Positions 1-9,193 of a DNA stretch of 64,000 bases are shown here, piece by piece; position 1 is the first letter of the stretch, and every line of letters begins with the position of its first letter. Made by a program: the position numbers and the translations under genes. The DNA lies in contig NZ_JADMLG010000011.1 in NCBI RefSeq assembly GCF_015674855.1, positions 186,001 to 250,000 of the forward strand, read 5' to 3'. Below the pieces are notes generated by a model. That model had not been told where the DNA came from and did no database searches. It saw only the letters and a list, made by a program, of their open reading frames with translations. The stretch comes from Nocardia bovistercoris (GTDB lineage Bacteria > Actinomycetota > Actinomycetes > Mycobacteriales > Mycobacteriaceae).

Positions 1-1173
1 CAGGTTGAAACCGTCGACGTAGCCGGTCGAGAACCACGCCTCGATGGTGTCGGCCACGGTTTTCGGCCCGCCGGTGACGACGAGATGGCCGATGCCGTCG
101 CGCACGATCTCGCGCACCGTTCGCCCGGATTCGCCCAGCGAGGCCAAAGAGCGCAGGAATCCCTCCGAGGTGGCGTGGCGCTGAGTCTCGAAATGCGCCG
201 CGTCCAGCGCGAGCGGCGCGTCCAGGTCGATCTCTTCGGCCGCGATGCCGAGGCGCTGCGCGAGCATGGCCAGCGTGGCCGCCTCGGATTCCGGATCGCT
301 CAGTTCCTCGCGGCGGCGGCGCGCCTCCTCGTCGGTGGAGCCGAGCGTCACGACCAGACCGGGTAGCGCGAGCACCGGACCGCGGCCCGGGGTGCGCACT
401 CCCGACGACGCCGCGTCCAGGCGGGTGCGGTACTCGCGCGCCGCGTCGAGCGTCGCCGCCGCCACGAAGGTCGCGTCCGCGTAGCGGGCGGCCAGGTCGA
501 GGCCGTCCGGGGAGCCGCCCGCCTGGAACACCACCGGCACGCCCTGTTCGGACGGCGGCACGAGACCGCCGCCGGTCACCGCGAAGTACTTGCCGCGATG
601 TCGGATCGGGCGGACCCCGTCGGCGCGGGCGTAACGCCCCGCCGTCTTGTCCGCGACGATGGCGTCCGGCGACCAGGTGCGCCACAGGTCGTGCACCACG
701 TCCAGGAATTCCCCCGCCCGGGCGTACCGTTCGGCTTTGGGTGGCAGGACGTCGAGTCCGTAGTTGGGTGAGACCAGCGGGTTGTAGCTGGTCACCACGT
801 TCCAACCGGCCCGGCCGCGCGAGATGCGGTCCAGGGTGGCGATGGAGCGCGCCAGGTTGAACGGGTGATGCCAGGTCGAGGACACGGTGGCCACCACGCC
901 CACGTATTCGGTCTGCTGGGCGGCCACGGTCAGCGCGAGGATCGGGTCGAGGGTCGCGCGTTGCGGCTCGGATTCCCAGCCCGGGGTGAGCGCGGGCACA
1001 TCGGCGGTGAACACCGCGTCGAGCAGGCCGCGCTCGGCGGTCTTCGCCACGCGCACATAGAAATCCGGGTTGGCGGTGCCCAGCGGATCAATGCCGTCGC
1101 GACGCCAGGCATTGCGGTAGGAGCCGTGGCCGGGGCAGTTGACGCCCAGGTGCAGCGGCGGTTGTCCGGACAT
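1..1173 (-). CDS. NtaA/SnaA/DszA-type flavin-dependent monooxygenase (3' end outside window)
   Basis: This is a bacterial luciferase-like (LLM) FMNH2-dependent monooxygenase of the nitrilotriacetate/DszA branch. Such enzymes oxidise amines, sulfones or polyketides using reduced flavin from a separate reductase. The reading frame stays open for 391 codons to the window edge, so the C-terminus is missing. The N-terminus reads MSGQPPLHLGVNCPGHGSYR, and a GWNVVTSYNP segment is the typical flavin-site stretch of the subfamily; FQAGGSPDG and LVVTGGPKTVADTIE follow further on. The aldo/keto reductase gene lies just upstream on the same strand, and a peptide-type ABC importer is divergent. I infer that it oxidises whatever that importer brings in; the substrate cannot be read from sequence. 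Confidence 0.85.
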   Translation of the reverse strand, partial: MSGQPPLHLGVNCPGHGSYRNAWRRDGIDPLGTANPDFYVRVAKTAERGLLDAVFTADVPALTPGWESEPQRATLDPILALTVAAQQTEYVGVVATVSSTWHHPFNLARSIATLDRISRGRAGWNVVTSYNPLVSPNYGLDVLPPKAERYARAGEFLDVVHDLWRTWSPDAIVADKTAGRYARADGVRPIRHRGKYFAVTGGGLVPPSEQGVPVVFQAGGSPDGLDLAARYADATFVAAATLDAAREYRTRLDAASSGVRTPGRGPVLALPGLVVTLGSTDEEARRRREELSDPESEAATLAMLAQRLGIAAEEIDLDAPLALDAAHFETQRHATSEGFLRSLASLGESGRTVREIVRDGIGHLVVTGGPKTVADTIEAWFSTGYVDGFNL

Positions 1174-1191
1174 CGGCTCGCTCCCGATCGG

Positions 1192-2268
1192 TCAGACGCC
1201 CGCGAGGGCGGCGGTGGGCAGGGTGGCGGTCGGCCGCGCCGAACCATGGCGGCGGCGGTCCTCGGACTCCTTCAGCCACGGCGGCAGCCAGCCCTCGTCG
1301 GCGCGGTTGAGCGTGACGCCGGGCGGCACGATCTCGTCGATCGCGTCGAGCACCGAGGCGTCGAGCACGATGTCGGGCACGCCGAGCAGGCTCTCCAGGT
1401 GCTCGAAGGTGCGCGGGCCGATGATGACGCTGTCGACCGCGGGATGGTTCAGGACGAACGCCACCGCCAGCTCGGGCAGGCTCAGCCCGGCCGCGCGCGC
1501 CAGATCGCCGAGCCGGATGGCGATCTCGCGTTTGGTGCGGTTGATCGGCAGCGCCGGATCGTGGCGGTCGGGTTGGCGGGCCGCGCGCGCCGACGCGGGC
1601 GCCTCGTCGCCTTCCACGTGACGGCCCGACAGCCAGCCCCCCGCCAGGGGGCTCCAGGTGAGCACGCCGAGGTCGTACTTCCGCGCCACCGGCAAAGTGG
1701 CGCGCTCGACACCGCGTGCCAGGATCGAGTAGGGCGCCTGCTCGGAGACCGGGCGGCTGCGTCCGTCGCGCGCCGCGGCCCACTGCGCCTCCACCAACAG
1801 GTGGGGTTCGTTGGTCGTGGTGCCGTAGTAGCGGATCTTGCCCTGACGCACGAGATCGTCGAGGGCGCCGACGGTTTCGGCGATATCCACCTCGGGATCG
1901 GGTTTGTGCTGCTGATACAGATCGATATGGTCGATATCGAGTCGGCGCAGCGAATTCTCGACCTCCTGGAAGATCCAGCGCCGCGAACTGCCCCTGGTAT
2001 TGATCCCGTCGCCCCATTGGCTGTGGAATTTGGTGGCCACCACGATATCGTCGCGGCGCCCCTTCAATGCCTTGCCGACAATTATCTCGCTCTCCCCCTG
2101 GGAATAGCCGTCGGCGGTGTCCACGATATTGATCCCGGCGTCGAAGGCGCGGTGCAGGATTCGGATCGCCTCGTCGTGATCAGCGGTCGCGCGGGAACCG
2201 AAGTTCATCGCGCCCACAGTCAACTGGCTGATCTTGACACCGGTCCTGCCGAGCGTGCGGTAACTCAA
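1192..2268 (-). CDS. Aldo/keto reductase
   Basis: NAD(P)H-dependent reductase of the aldo/keto reductase superfamily, 358 aa. The catalytic tetrad is visible: Asp50 and Tyr55 in DTADGY, Lys80 in VATKFH and His121 in LYQQHKPD. The cofactor-binding C-terminal part contains SVIIGPRTFEHLES. The start is a TTG, chosen because MSYRTLGRTGVKIS is the canonical family N-terminus and no ATG or GTG sits nearby in frame; no strong Shine-Dalgarno is visible. It is followed after 18 bp by the flavin monooxygenase gene on the same strand, so the two are probably co-transcribed. The substrate is unknown. Confidence 0.9.
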   Translation of the reverse strand: MSYRTLGRTGVKISQLTVGAMNFGSRATADHDEAIRILHRAFDAGINIVDTADGYSQGESEIIVGKALKGRRDDIVVATKFHSQWGDGINTRGSSRRWIFQEVENSLRRLDIDHIDLYQQHKPDPEVDIAETVGALDDLVRQGKIRYYGTTTNEPHLLVEAQWAAARDGRSRPVSEQAPYSILARGVERATLPVARKYDLGVLTWSPLAGGWLSGRHVEGDEAPASARAARQPDRHDPALPINRTKREIAIRLGDLARAAGLSLPELAVAFVLNHPAVDSVIIGPRTFEHLESLLGVPDIVLDASVLDAIDEIVPPGVTLNRADEGWLPPWLKESEDRRRHGSARPTATLPTAALAGV

Positions 2269-2529
2269 TGCTGCGTCCCATCCTTGGTCGATACCCCGCG
2301 CACCCCCTGGACCGACGCCGCGGGCATTTCCGGCGGATCCACTGTTGCGATGTGCGCGTCACCAGTGTCGGAGGCCGCGGCGCCCGCGATCAACGAAGTT
2401 CCGCTTCGACAATTGCGAAGAAAATCCGAAGTATCCGCGACACGATTCGGGGCGCGGGGATCGCCAATAAAACTTGGCGTGAACCAAACTCTCGGTACAC
2501 CGAACACCTTATGCCACAGTCACCGAATT

Positions 2530-4215
2530 ATGAACGACACGGGCCGTTCGGCGACCGCCGAATCCATTTTCTCCTCGACCCCGAGCCGACGCGGCTTCCT
2601 GGCCATGGCGGGCGCGTTCGGCGGTCTGCTGCTGATCGGCTGCGGCGCCGAGGGCAACTCCGCGGTGCACGCCGACGGTCCGCCGGTGCGGGGCGGCACA
2701 CTGACCTTCGCCTGGCTCGGCGCGCCGGAATCCATCGACCCGCAGGTCAACAGCAGCTTCGCGGGCGCCAACTTCTCCAACAACATCGTGGACCGACTGC
2801 TGTTCCAGGACCGCGACACCGGCGAACTCGGCCCGTGGCTGGCCACGAAGTGGGAGTACAACGCCGACCTCACCGAATACACCTTCACCCTGCGCGAGGA
2901 CGTGACCTTCAGCGACGGAACGAAGTTCACCGCCACCTCGGTGAAGAACAACCTCGACCAGTTCTACTTCGGCGACGAAGCGCTCGGCATCAAGCCCAAC
3001 GGCAAGAGCTACCTCGGCCCGTACAAGGAGTCCGTGGTCGTCAGCGAGTACGTGGTCAAAGTCCTTTTCGGCGCACCGAATTCGAGTTTCCTCCAGCTCA
3101 CCGCGCACAGCGGCACCGGCAACATCTCCTTCCTGGCCGAACGCACCCTGCGGTCCTCGGCCAAGGACCGGCTGAACCCGTCCGCCGTGATCGGTACCGG
3201 ACCGTTCGTCGTCACCGAATACGTGCCGAAGGAACGCACCGTCGTGGTGCGCCGTGAGGACTACCGTTGGGCGCCCGCGGCTTTGCGGCACGAAGGCGCG
3301 GCCTACCTGGACAAGATCGAGTTCATCACCATCCCCGAGGCAAGCGTGCGGGTGGGCGCGCTGCAAGCGGGCGACGTCCCGGCCGCCTTCGACATCCTGC
3401 CCACCGACGAAAAAGTGCTGACCGCACTGGGTTTCGAGCTGACCTCACGCACCGTGCCGGGCTTCACGCTGGGCTGGCAGTTCAATCTGAGTCTGGCCCC
3501 CACCGACGACATCGCCGTCCGGCGCGCGATCGTGGCGGCCACCGACCGGGCGGGCTACAAGAAGTCGCTGCTGTCGGCTTCGGAGGGCGAAGCCCATTCG
3601 GTGCTCACCGACAAGGTGCCCGGATTCGTCGACTACAGCAAGGGCGCACTGGCTTTCGACCTGAACAAGGCCAGGAAACTGCTCGACGACGCGGGTTGGA
3701 AACCCGGCCCGAACGGGATCAGGGAGCGCAACGGCGTCCCGCTGAAACTCAAAGGCACCGGCAATATCCTGGTGCCCGACGCCCGCGTCGCCTACGAGGC
3801 CACCCAGGCGGCGCTGAAATCCATCGGCATCGACGTCGAGATCATCTTCGACTCCAGCAACATCCCCGCCAAACAGCTCACCTCCGAATTCCATCTCGCC
3901 AATATCAACCGCGCGCGCAACGACGTCGCCGTGCTCAACACCCAGCTCAATCCGACCAGAGGCAACGGCGCGGTCATCCCCGAGAACTTCCCGGACCGGG
4001 ACCGGATCGTGCGCACCTTCAACGCGCTCGACACCGCCATCGGCGCCGCGCAGATCCCGGCAGCCAAGGCCGTGCAGGACCTGATCCACGAAGAACTCGT
4101 GCTCATCGACCCGCATTTCCAGACCTCGCAGGTGGCCGCGGTCAAGGGCGTGCACAATATCCACCTCGACGCGTCGGGCAGGCTGCTGTTCCTGCGCACC
4201 TGGGTGAACGGGTAG
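2530..4215 (+). CDS. ABC importer substrate-binding lipoprotein, peptide/nickel (family 5) type
   Basis: Extracytoplasmic solute-binding protein of the DppA/OppA (SBP_bac_5) family, 561 aa, first gene of a complete importer. The N-terminus has a twin-arginine-like motif (SRRGFLA, Arg20-Arg21), a hydrophobic stretch and a lipobox LIGC with Cys38, so it is probably a Tat-exported lipoprotein. The mature part starts with GGTLTFAWLGAPESIDPQ, the family signature. The ATG was chosen because it immediately precedes this signal peptide; the open frame extends far upstream but that stretch is antisense to the aldo/keto reductase. The permease gene follows after 4 bp. The family transports many compounds besides peptides, and neighbouring oxidative enzymes suggest an organic nutrient. 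Confidence 0.9.
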   Translation: MNDTGRSATAESIFSSTPSRRGFLAMAGAFGGLLLIGCGAEGNSAVHADGPPVRGGTLTFAWLGAPESIDPQVNSSFAGANFSNNIVDRLLFQDRDTGELGPWLATKWEYNADLTEYTFTLREDVTFSDGTKFTATSVKNNLDQFYFGDEALGIKPNGKSYLGPYKESVVVSEYVVKVLFGAPNSSFLQLTAHSGTGNISFLAERTLRSSAKDRLNPSAVIGTGPFVVTEYVPKERTVVVRREDYRWAPAALRHEGAAYLDKIEFITIPEASVRVGALQAGDVPAAFDILPTDEKVLTALGFELTSRTVPGFTLGWQFNLSLAPTDDIAVRRAIVAATDRAGYKKSLLSASEGEAHSVLTDKVPGFVDYSKGALAFDLNKARKLLDDAGWKPGPNGIRERNGVPLKLKGTGNILVPDARVAYEATQAALKSIGIDVEIIFDSSNIPAKQLTSEFHLANINRARNDVAVLNTQLNPTRGNGAVIPENFPDRDRIVRTFNALDTAIGAAQIPAAKAVQDLIHEELVLIDPHFQTSQVAAVKGVHNIHLDASGRLLFLRTWVNG

Positions 4216-4219
4216 CCAC

Positions 4220-5170
4220 GTGCTCACCTATCCGCTGCTGAAACTCGGACGTGCCGCGGTCGTGGTGTGGGGCGCGTTCACCGCGTCCTTCGTCCTGCTC
4301 TACCTCATGCCCGCGAGCCCGATCGAGCTGCTGTTCCCGCCGAACGAGCGCGCGAGCATCGACCCGGCGGCGTTCGCGGACATGGAGCGCGCCTACGGTT
4401 TCGACCGTCCGGTGTGGCGGCAGTACCTGGACCGGCTGTGGGCCGCGCTGCACGGCGACTTCGGGACTTCGGTGAGTTCGGGCGAGCCGGTGCTCGACGC
4501 GATCTGGCGCGCCGTGCCCAATACAGTGGTGCTCGCCGCCGCCGCGCTGGTGCTGGCGGCGGTATTCGCCCTCGTGATCGCCTGGGTGGCGACCTATCCC
4601 GAGTCGCCGTGGCTACGCGATCTCATCGCGAGCGTGCCGCCGCTGCTTGTGTCGTTCCCCAGTTTCCTGTTGGGCCTGATCATCATCAAGATCTTCTCCT
4701 TCCAACTCGGCTGGTTCCCGCCCATCAGCAGCAAGGGGATCGACGGTCTTGTGCTGCCCGCCGTGGCGCTGGCCATCCCGGTCGCCGGGCCGATCGCGCA
4801 ACTGCTGCTGCGCAACTTCCGCACCGAGTACTCCTCGCCCTACGTCCTCACCTCCTACGCCAAGGGGCTGCGCAAGGGCACCGTGCTCACCATCGACGTA
4901 CTGCGCAACGCGAGCCTGCCCGCGCTCACCCAGGGCGGCATCGTGGTCGGCGAACTGCTCGCGGGCGCGGTGATCACCGAGACCATCTTCTCCCGCGCGG
5001 GCATCGGTCGGTTGACCGAGGAGGCGGTGCGCGCCCAGGACGTACCGGTCGTGCAGGGCATCGTGATGCTCGTCGCGGTCTGCTTCGTGACGGTGAACTT
5101 CGTCGTCGACATCACCTACCCGCTGATCGACCCGCGGTTGAAGAACGTGCGAGAGGGCGTGACCCCGTGA
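4220..5170 (+). CDS. ABC importer permease, DppB type
   Basis: First inner-membrane subunit of the peptide-type importer, 316 aa with about six transmembrane helices. The coupling loop that contacts the ATPase is YVLTSYAKGLRKG with the following DVLRNASLPALT. The start is GTG, 4 bp after the binding-protein stop. The stop overlaps the GTG of the next permease in a GTGA arrangement, which indicates translational coupling. Length and hydrophobic pattern match DppB/OppB. Confidence 0.92.
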   Translation: MLTYPLLKLGRAAVVVWGAFTASFVLLYLMPASPIELLFPPNERASIDPAAFADMERAYGFDRPVWRQYLDRLWAALHGDFGTSVSSGEPVLDAIWRAVPNTVVLAAAALVLAAVFALVIAWVATYPESPWLRDLIASVPPLLVSFPSFLLGLIIIKIFSFQLGWFPPISSKGIDGLVLPAVALAIPVAGPIAQLLLRNFRTEYSSPYVLTSYAKGLRKGTVLTIDVLRNASLPALTQGGIVVGELLAGAVITETIFSRAGIGRLTEEAVRAQDVPVVQGIVMLVAVCFVTVNFVVDITYPLIDPRLKNVREGVTP

Positions 5171-6069
5171 CCATCGGCCTCGACAAACCGAGCATCCGCC
5201 CACCGCTGCCCGAAACCCCGGTCGCCGCGATCGAACCCGTACCCCCACGCCGTTTCGGCGCACTGCGTCCCGGTCTACTGCGGCCCGGGCTGATACTCGC
5301 GGTCGCGGTGGTCGTCGCGGCCGTCGCGTTCTGCGCGGTGCCCGGACTGTTCACCTGGAAGGACCCGTATCTGCCCGATACCGGTTCCATTCTGGTGGGC
5401 CCGAGCACCGAGCATCCCTTCGGCACCGACCGACTCGGCCGCGACATCTACACCCGCACGGTCTACGGCACCGTCGTCACCCTGTCCGCGACGCTGCTCG
5501 CGGTGTCGATCGCGTTCTTCGTCGGGACCGCGCTCGGTCTGGTCGCAGGATTCGTGCGCGGGCCGGTCGATCTCGTCTTCATGCGGGTGGTCGATGTCCT
5601 GCTCTCGGTGCCCGGCCTGCTGCTCACCATGGTCATCGTCTCCGCGGTCGGCTACGGGACCACCAATGTCGCGGTGGCCGTCGGTATCTCGTCGGTGGCG
5701 AACTTCGCGCGGGTCATGCGCGCGGAAGTGCTCGAGGTCACCGCGACCGACTACGTTGAGGCCGCCGCCGGGATCGGCACCCATCGCGTCGCCATCCTGT
5801 TGCGCCACGTCCTGCCCAATTCCCTCGGTTCGGTGGTCTCGCTGATACCGCTGCAATTCGGCGCGTCCATCCTCGCCATCGCGGCGCTGGGATTCCTCGG
5901 ATTCGGCGCGCCGCCGCCGCAACCGGAATGGGGGCTGCTGGTCGCCGAGGGCCGCGACCTGCTCGCGGTGGCGCCGTGGATCTCGCTGTTCCCCGGCGCG
6001 GTGATCCTGGCGACGGTGTTGGCGAGCAACCGGATCAGCCGCGCCTTGCAGCCGGAAAGGCTTCTCTGA
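5167..6069 (+). CDS. ABC importer permease, DppC type
   Basis: Second permease subunit, 300 aa. It has the N-terminal cytoplasmic tail and extra domain usual for DppC/OppC, including HPFGTDRLGRDIYTRTVYGT, followed by the membrane domain with the coupling loop around YVEAAAGIGTHRVAILLRHV. The GTG start overlaps the stop of the DppB-like gene, and the stop overlaps the ATG of the ATPase gene, so three genes form one translationally coupled unit. Confidence 0.92.
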   Translation: MTIGLDKPSIRPPLPETPVAAIEPVPPRRFGALRPGLLRPGLILAVAVVVAAVAFCAVPGLFTWKDPYLPDTGSILVGPSTEHPFGTDRLGRDIYTRTVYGTVVTLSATLLAVSIAFFVGTALGLVAGFVRGPVDLVFMRVVDVLLSVPGLLLTMVIVSAVGYGTTNVAVAVGISSVANFARVMRAEVLEVTATDYVEAAAGIGTHRVAILLRHVLPNSLGSVVSLIPLQFGASILAIAALGFLGFGAPPPQPEWGLLVAEGRDLLAVAPWISLFPGAVILATVLASNRISRALQPERLL

Positions 6070-7790
6070 TGTCTCTGCTGACCTGCACCGATCTCGATAT
6101 CTGGTACAAACGCCGCGGTGTGCCGCCGACCAGGGCCGTCGCGGGACTGTCGCTGACGGTCGAGGCGGGCGAACTGGTGACCGTCGTCGGCGAGTCCGGA
6201 TCCGGCAAGTCCAGTGTGATCCGCGCCGCGATCGGGCTGCTTCCGCTCACCAGCCGGGTCGGTGGGCGCATCCGGCTCGACGGCGTCGATGTCGCGGGCT
6301 GGTCGCACAATCGGTTCGCCCGCTACCGCGGCTCCTATATCGGATACATCCCGCAGGACCCGGCGGTGTCGCTGAATCCGGTCAAGCCGATCGGCCGCCA
6401 GCTCGAGGACGCGTTGCGCGGCCGGCTGCGCCGCCACCGCCTGCTCCCGTTCGGCGCCGGTGCGCACAAGGCGCGAATCCGGCTGTCGGCCTTGCGTTTC
6501 CTCGAGCTCGCTGGACTGCCCGCGCCGGAGACGATCTACGCGAAGTACCCGCACGAGTTGTCCGGGGGTATGCGCCAGCGGGTGCTCATCGCGATCGCAC
6601 TGTCCGGGGAGCCGAAACTGCTGCTCGCCGACGAACCGACCAGCGCGCTCGACGTGACGGTGCAGAAGCAGATCCTCGATCACCTCGACCTGCTGCGCGC
6701 CGAACTCGGCATCGGCATCCTGCTGGTCACCCACGATCTCGGGGTGGCGCTCGATCGTGCCGACCGCATCGTCGTGATGCGCGAGGGGCGTGTGGTCGAA
6801 ACCGGTACGCCCGCCGAGATCCGGCGGCCGCGCGAGTCGTACACCCGCCGCCTGCTCGACGCCGCGCCCGGACTGCACACCGCTCGTCTCACCCCGCGTC
6901 CGCTCGAGCCCGGCGCGCACACGGGCAGCGGCGGACACAGCTTGTCCGCACGCCCGCGTGGTGCCGCGGCGCACGAGGCTCCCACCGCCTCCGCCGACCG
7001 GCCCGACCACCGGTACGCCATCGAGGTCCGCGAGGTGTCCAAGTCGTTCCGCACTCGTCGCGGCGGCATCGAACACACGGTGCGCGCCGCCGACCGCGTG
7101 TCCTTCGCGGTCCCCGCCGGGACCACACACGCGCTGGTCGGCGAATCCGGCGCGGGCAAGTCGACGATCGCCCGCATCGTCGCGGGACTGACCACCGCCG
7201 ACAGCGGCGAGGTGCGACTGCTCGGGCAGACCGAGCCGTGGACCCGCACCCGGCTGAGCCGCAGCCTGCAATTCGTCTACCAGAATCCGTATTCCTCGCT
7301 GAACCCACGCTTCTCGGTCGCGAACCTGATCACCGAGCCGATTCGGGTGCACCGCAGGGACATCGGCCGGTCGGCGCGCGCCGGGATCGCCGCCGAACTC
7401 CTCGACGCGGTGCGGCTGCCGCGCGCGCACGCGAGTCGCCGCGCGGGCGAGTTGTCCGGCGGACAGGCGCAGCGGGTCGCCATCGCGCGGGCGCTGTCGC
7501 TCAACCCGGAGATCGTGGTGCTCGACGAGGCGGTCTCGGCGCTGGACGTGTCCGTGCAACACGACATCCTGCGCCTGCTCACCGACCTGCAGGCCGCCTA
7601 CGCGCTCACCTACCTGTTCATCACCCACGACCTCGGCGTGGTCCGCCTGTTCTGCGACACGGTCTCGGTGCTGCGCGCCGGGACGGTGGTGGAATCCGGT
7701 GCCACCGCAGCCGTATTCGACGCACCGCGCGCCGAATACACCGCACGGCTCATCGCCTCGGTGCCCGGTATCGAGGAATTCTCGAAATGA
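6069..7790 (+). CDS. Fused double ATPase of the peptide-type ABC importer (DppD-DppF fusion)
   Basis: Two ABC ATPase domains in one 573-aa chain, equivalent to separate DppD and DppF, so only one ATPase gene is needed. Domain 1 has Walker A GESGSGKSS (residues 41-49), signature LSGGMRQRV and Walker B LLLADEPTSALD. A linker rich in Arg, Ser and Gly leads to domain 2 with Walker A GESGAGKST, signature LSGGQAQRV and Walker B VVLDEAVSALD. Both domains keep the switch-loop THDLG motif, so both look catalytically competent. The ATG overlaps the preceding permease stop. It completes the importer. Confidence 0.93.
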   Translation: MSLLTCTDLDIWYKRRGVPPTRAVAGLSLTVEAGELVTVVGESGSGKSSVIRAAIGLLPLTSRVGGRIRLDGVDVAGWSHNRFARYRGSYIGYIPQDPAVSLNPVKPIGRQLEDALRGRLRRHRLLPFGAGAHKARIRLSALRFLELAGLPAPETIYAKYPHELSGGMRQRVLIAIALSGEPKLLLADEPTSALDVTVQKQILDHLDLLRAELGIGILLVTHDLGVALDRADRIVVMREGRVVETGTPAEIRRPRESYTRRLLDAAPGLHTARLTPRPLEPGAHTGSGGHSLSARPRGAAAHEAPTASADRPDHRYAIEVREVSKSFRTRRGGIEHTVRAADRVSFAVPAGTTHALVGESGAGKSTIARIVAGLTTADSGEVRLLGQTEPWTRTRLSRSLQFVYQNPYSSLNPRFSVANLITEPIRVHRRDIGRSARAGIAAELLDAVRLPRAHASRRAGELSGGQAQRVAIARALSLNPEIVVLDEAVSALDVSVQHDILRLLTDLQAAYALTYLFITHDLGVVRLFCDTVSVLRAGTVVESGATAAVFDAPRAEYTARLIASVPGIEEFSK

Positions 7791-7810
7791 ACCGAACCAG
7801 TGGAGGATCC

Positions 7811-7900
7811 ATGACTTTCACAGGCCGTCGCCCCGGCTCCCGCCGAGCGCCGATCACGAACCTCGTTGTGAGGCCCGCGGAAAGGACGGCGCTCCAGTGA
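7811..7900 (+). CDS. Possible 29-aa leader/linker peptide, translationally coupled
   Basis: A short open frame (MTFTGRRPGSRRAPITN at its start, 29 aa) sits exactly between the ABC ATPase and the next flavoprotein gene. A GGAGG motif lies 5 nt before its ATG, and its TGA overlaps the GTG start of the downstream gene. In frame it could begin earlier, at an ATG overlapping the ATPase stop. It is rich in Arg and has no Cys. The position suggests coupling between the transporter and enzyme genes. It may also be only the untranslated spacer, since no homology is recognisable. Confidence 0.4.
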   Translation: MTFTGRRPGSRRAPITNLVVRPAERTALQ

Positions 7901-9102
7901 CCACCGCGCGCACCGCACCGCCCACCCTCGACTCGGCCGAACTGCGGGAGGTGCTCGAGCGGATCGCCGCCGACGCGCGCCTACGCCGCGATACGGGCGC
8001 GGGTCGCCCCGACGCGGCGCTCGCGCTGGTCCGCGAACATCTGCTCGGCGCGGTGCGACTGCCGAAGCAAGCCGGTGGCGGCGGCTACGACATGCGCGAA
8101 TTCTTCACCCTGGTAATCCGCCTCGCGCAAGCCGATCCCGATGTCCCGCACATCCTTCGAGGACATTGGGGCACCGCCGAGGAGGCGTGGCGTTCGCGCG
8201 ACACCGAGCGCGGAAGTCGGTGGCTGGAACAGATACTCGCGGGCGAGATCTTCGCGGGCGCGCAATCGGAACTGTCCGGGCAACCGGGCGTGTACACCTA
8301 CCACACCACCCTCACCGCCGACGGCCCGAACTTCCGGCTCAACGGACAGAAGTTCTACAGCACCGGCAGCTCCTACGCCGACCACCTGCGCATCTCCGCC
8401 AACGACGAATCCGGCGGACAGGTCGGGGTCACCATTCCCGCCCACCGCGAAGGCGTGCTCCACGTCGAGGACTGGGACGGCATCGGACAACGCGAAACCG
8501 GCAGCGGGACAACCGTTCTGGAGGACGTGCTGGTGTATCCGAACGAGGTCGGGGAATTCCGCCGCGTCCCAGGTCCCGGACGCCCGCGCGCCGCGCAGGC
8601 GCACCTGCTCATGCACGCGATCGGGGCGGGCGTGCTGCGGGCGCTCACCGAGGAGACCGCGACGCTGCTGCGCGAACGGACCCGCTCCTACTCCTGGGGC
8701 AATTCCGAACTGGCCCGCGACGATCCGCAACTGCTCGCAGTCGTCGGATCGCTGTCGAGCGCGACGTTCATGGTCGAGGCGGCGGTACTGGCCGCCGCGG
8801 ACTCCCTCGATCGCGCCACCCGCCACCTGTGGGAGCACGGAACCGCCGACGACGAGCTGGAATTCGCGGCGTCACTGCACACTTCGCAGGTCAAGGTCGC
8901 AGTGGAGGAGGTGGCGTTGCGGGCGGCGAGCGCGGCCTACGACGCGGGCGGCGCGTCCTGGACACGCCGGTCGGTGCACCTCGACCGGCACTGGCGCAAC
9001 CTGCGCACCTTGTTCTCGCACAATCCCACGGTGTACAAGGCCAGGGTCGTCGGCGACGTCGTCGTCAACGACGCAGACCTGCCCGCCGTCGGATTCTTCT
9101 GA
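7897..9102 (+). CDS. Acyl-CoA dehydrogenase-fold flavin monooxygenase (DszC/SfnB-like)
   Basis: A 401-aa flavoprotein with the acyl-CoA dehydrogenase fold. The N-terminal helical domain, the middle beta domain (AQSELSGQPGVYTYHTTL; FRLNGQKFYSTGSSYADHL) and the C-terminal four-helix bundle are all present. The pattern around GQKFYSTGS and the helix ending in NLRTLFSHNP is closer to DszC/SfnB-type monooxygenases, which use reduced FMN and O2, than to true acyl-CoA dehydrogenases. The GTG start overlaps the stop of the small upstream frame. As part of the importer operon it probably oxidises the imported compound. The organosulfur role is inference from family and context. Confidence 0.82.
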   Translation: MTTARTAPPTLDSAELREVLERIAADARLRRDTGAGRPDAALALVREHLLGAVRLPKQAGGGGYDMREFFTLVIRLAQADPDVPHILRGHWGTAEEAWRSRDTERGSRWLEQILAGEIFAGAQSELSGQPGVYTYHTTLTADGPNFRLNGQKFYSTGSSYADHLRISANDESGGQVGVTIPAHREGVLHVEDWDGIGQRETGSGTTVLEDVLVYPNEVGEFRRVPGPGRPRAAQAHLLMHAIGAGVLRALTEETATLLRERTRSYSWGNSELARDDPQLLAVVGSLSSATFMVEAAVLAAADSLDRATRHLWEHGTADDELEFAASLHTSQVKVAVEEVALRAASAAYDAGGASWTRRSVHLDRHWRNLRTLFSHNPTVYKARVVGDVVVNDADLPAVGFF

Positions 9103-9193
9103 CGGCCCGCGCGGTTTCTCCCGCCCGCCTGTTCGACTTCTTCCCGACCCGCTCGGTTTCTTCCGACCGAGCTGCTCGCCCCGGCCGACCTGC

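Noticed and set aside
865..2529. Upstream extension of the binding-protein frame
   Set aside because: It runs antisense through two real genes; the Tat signal peptide fixes the start at 2530.
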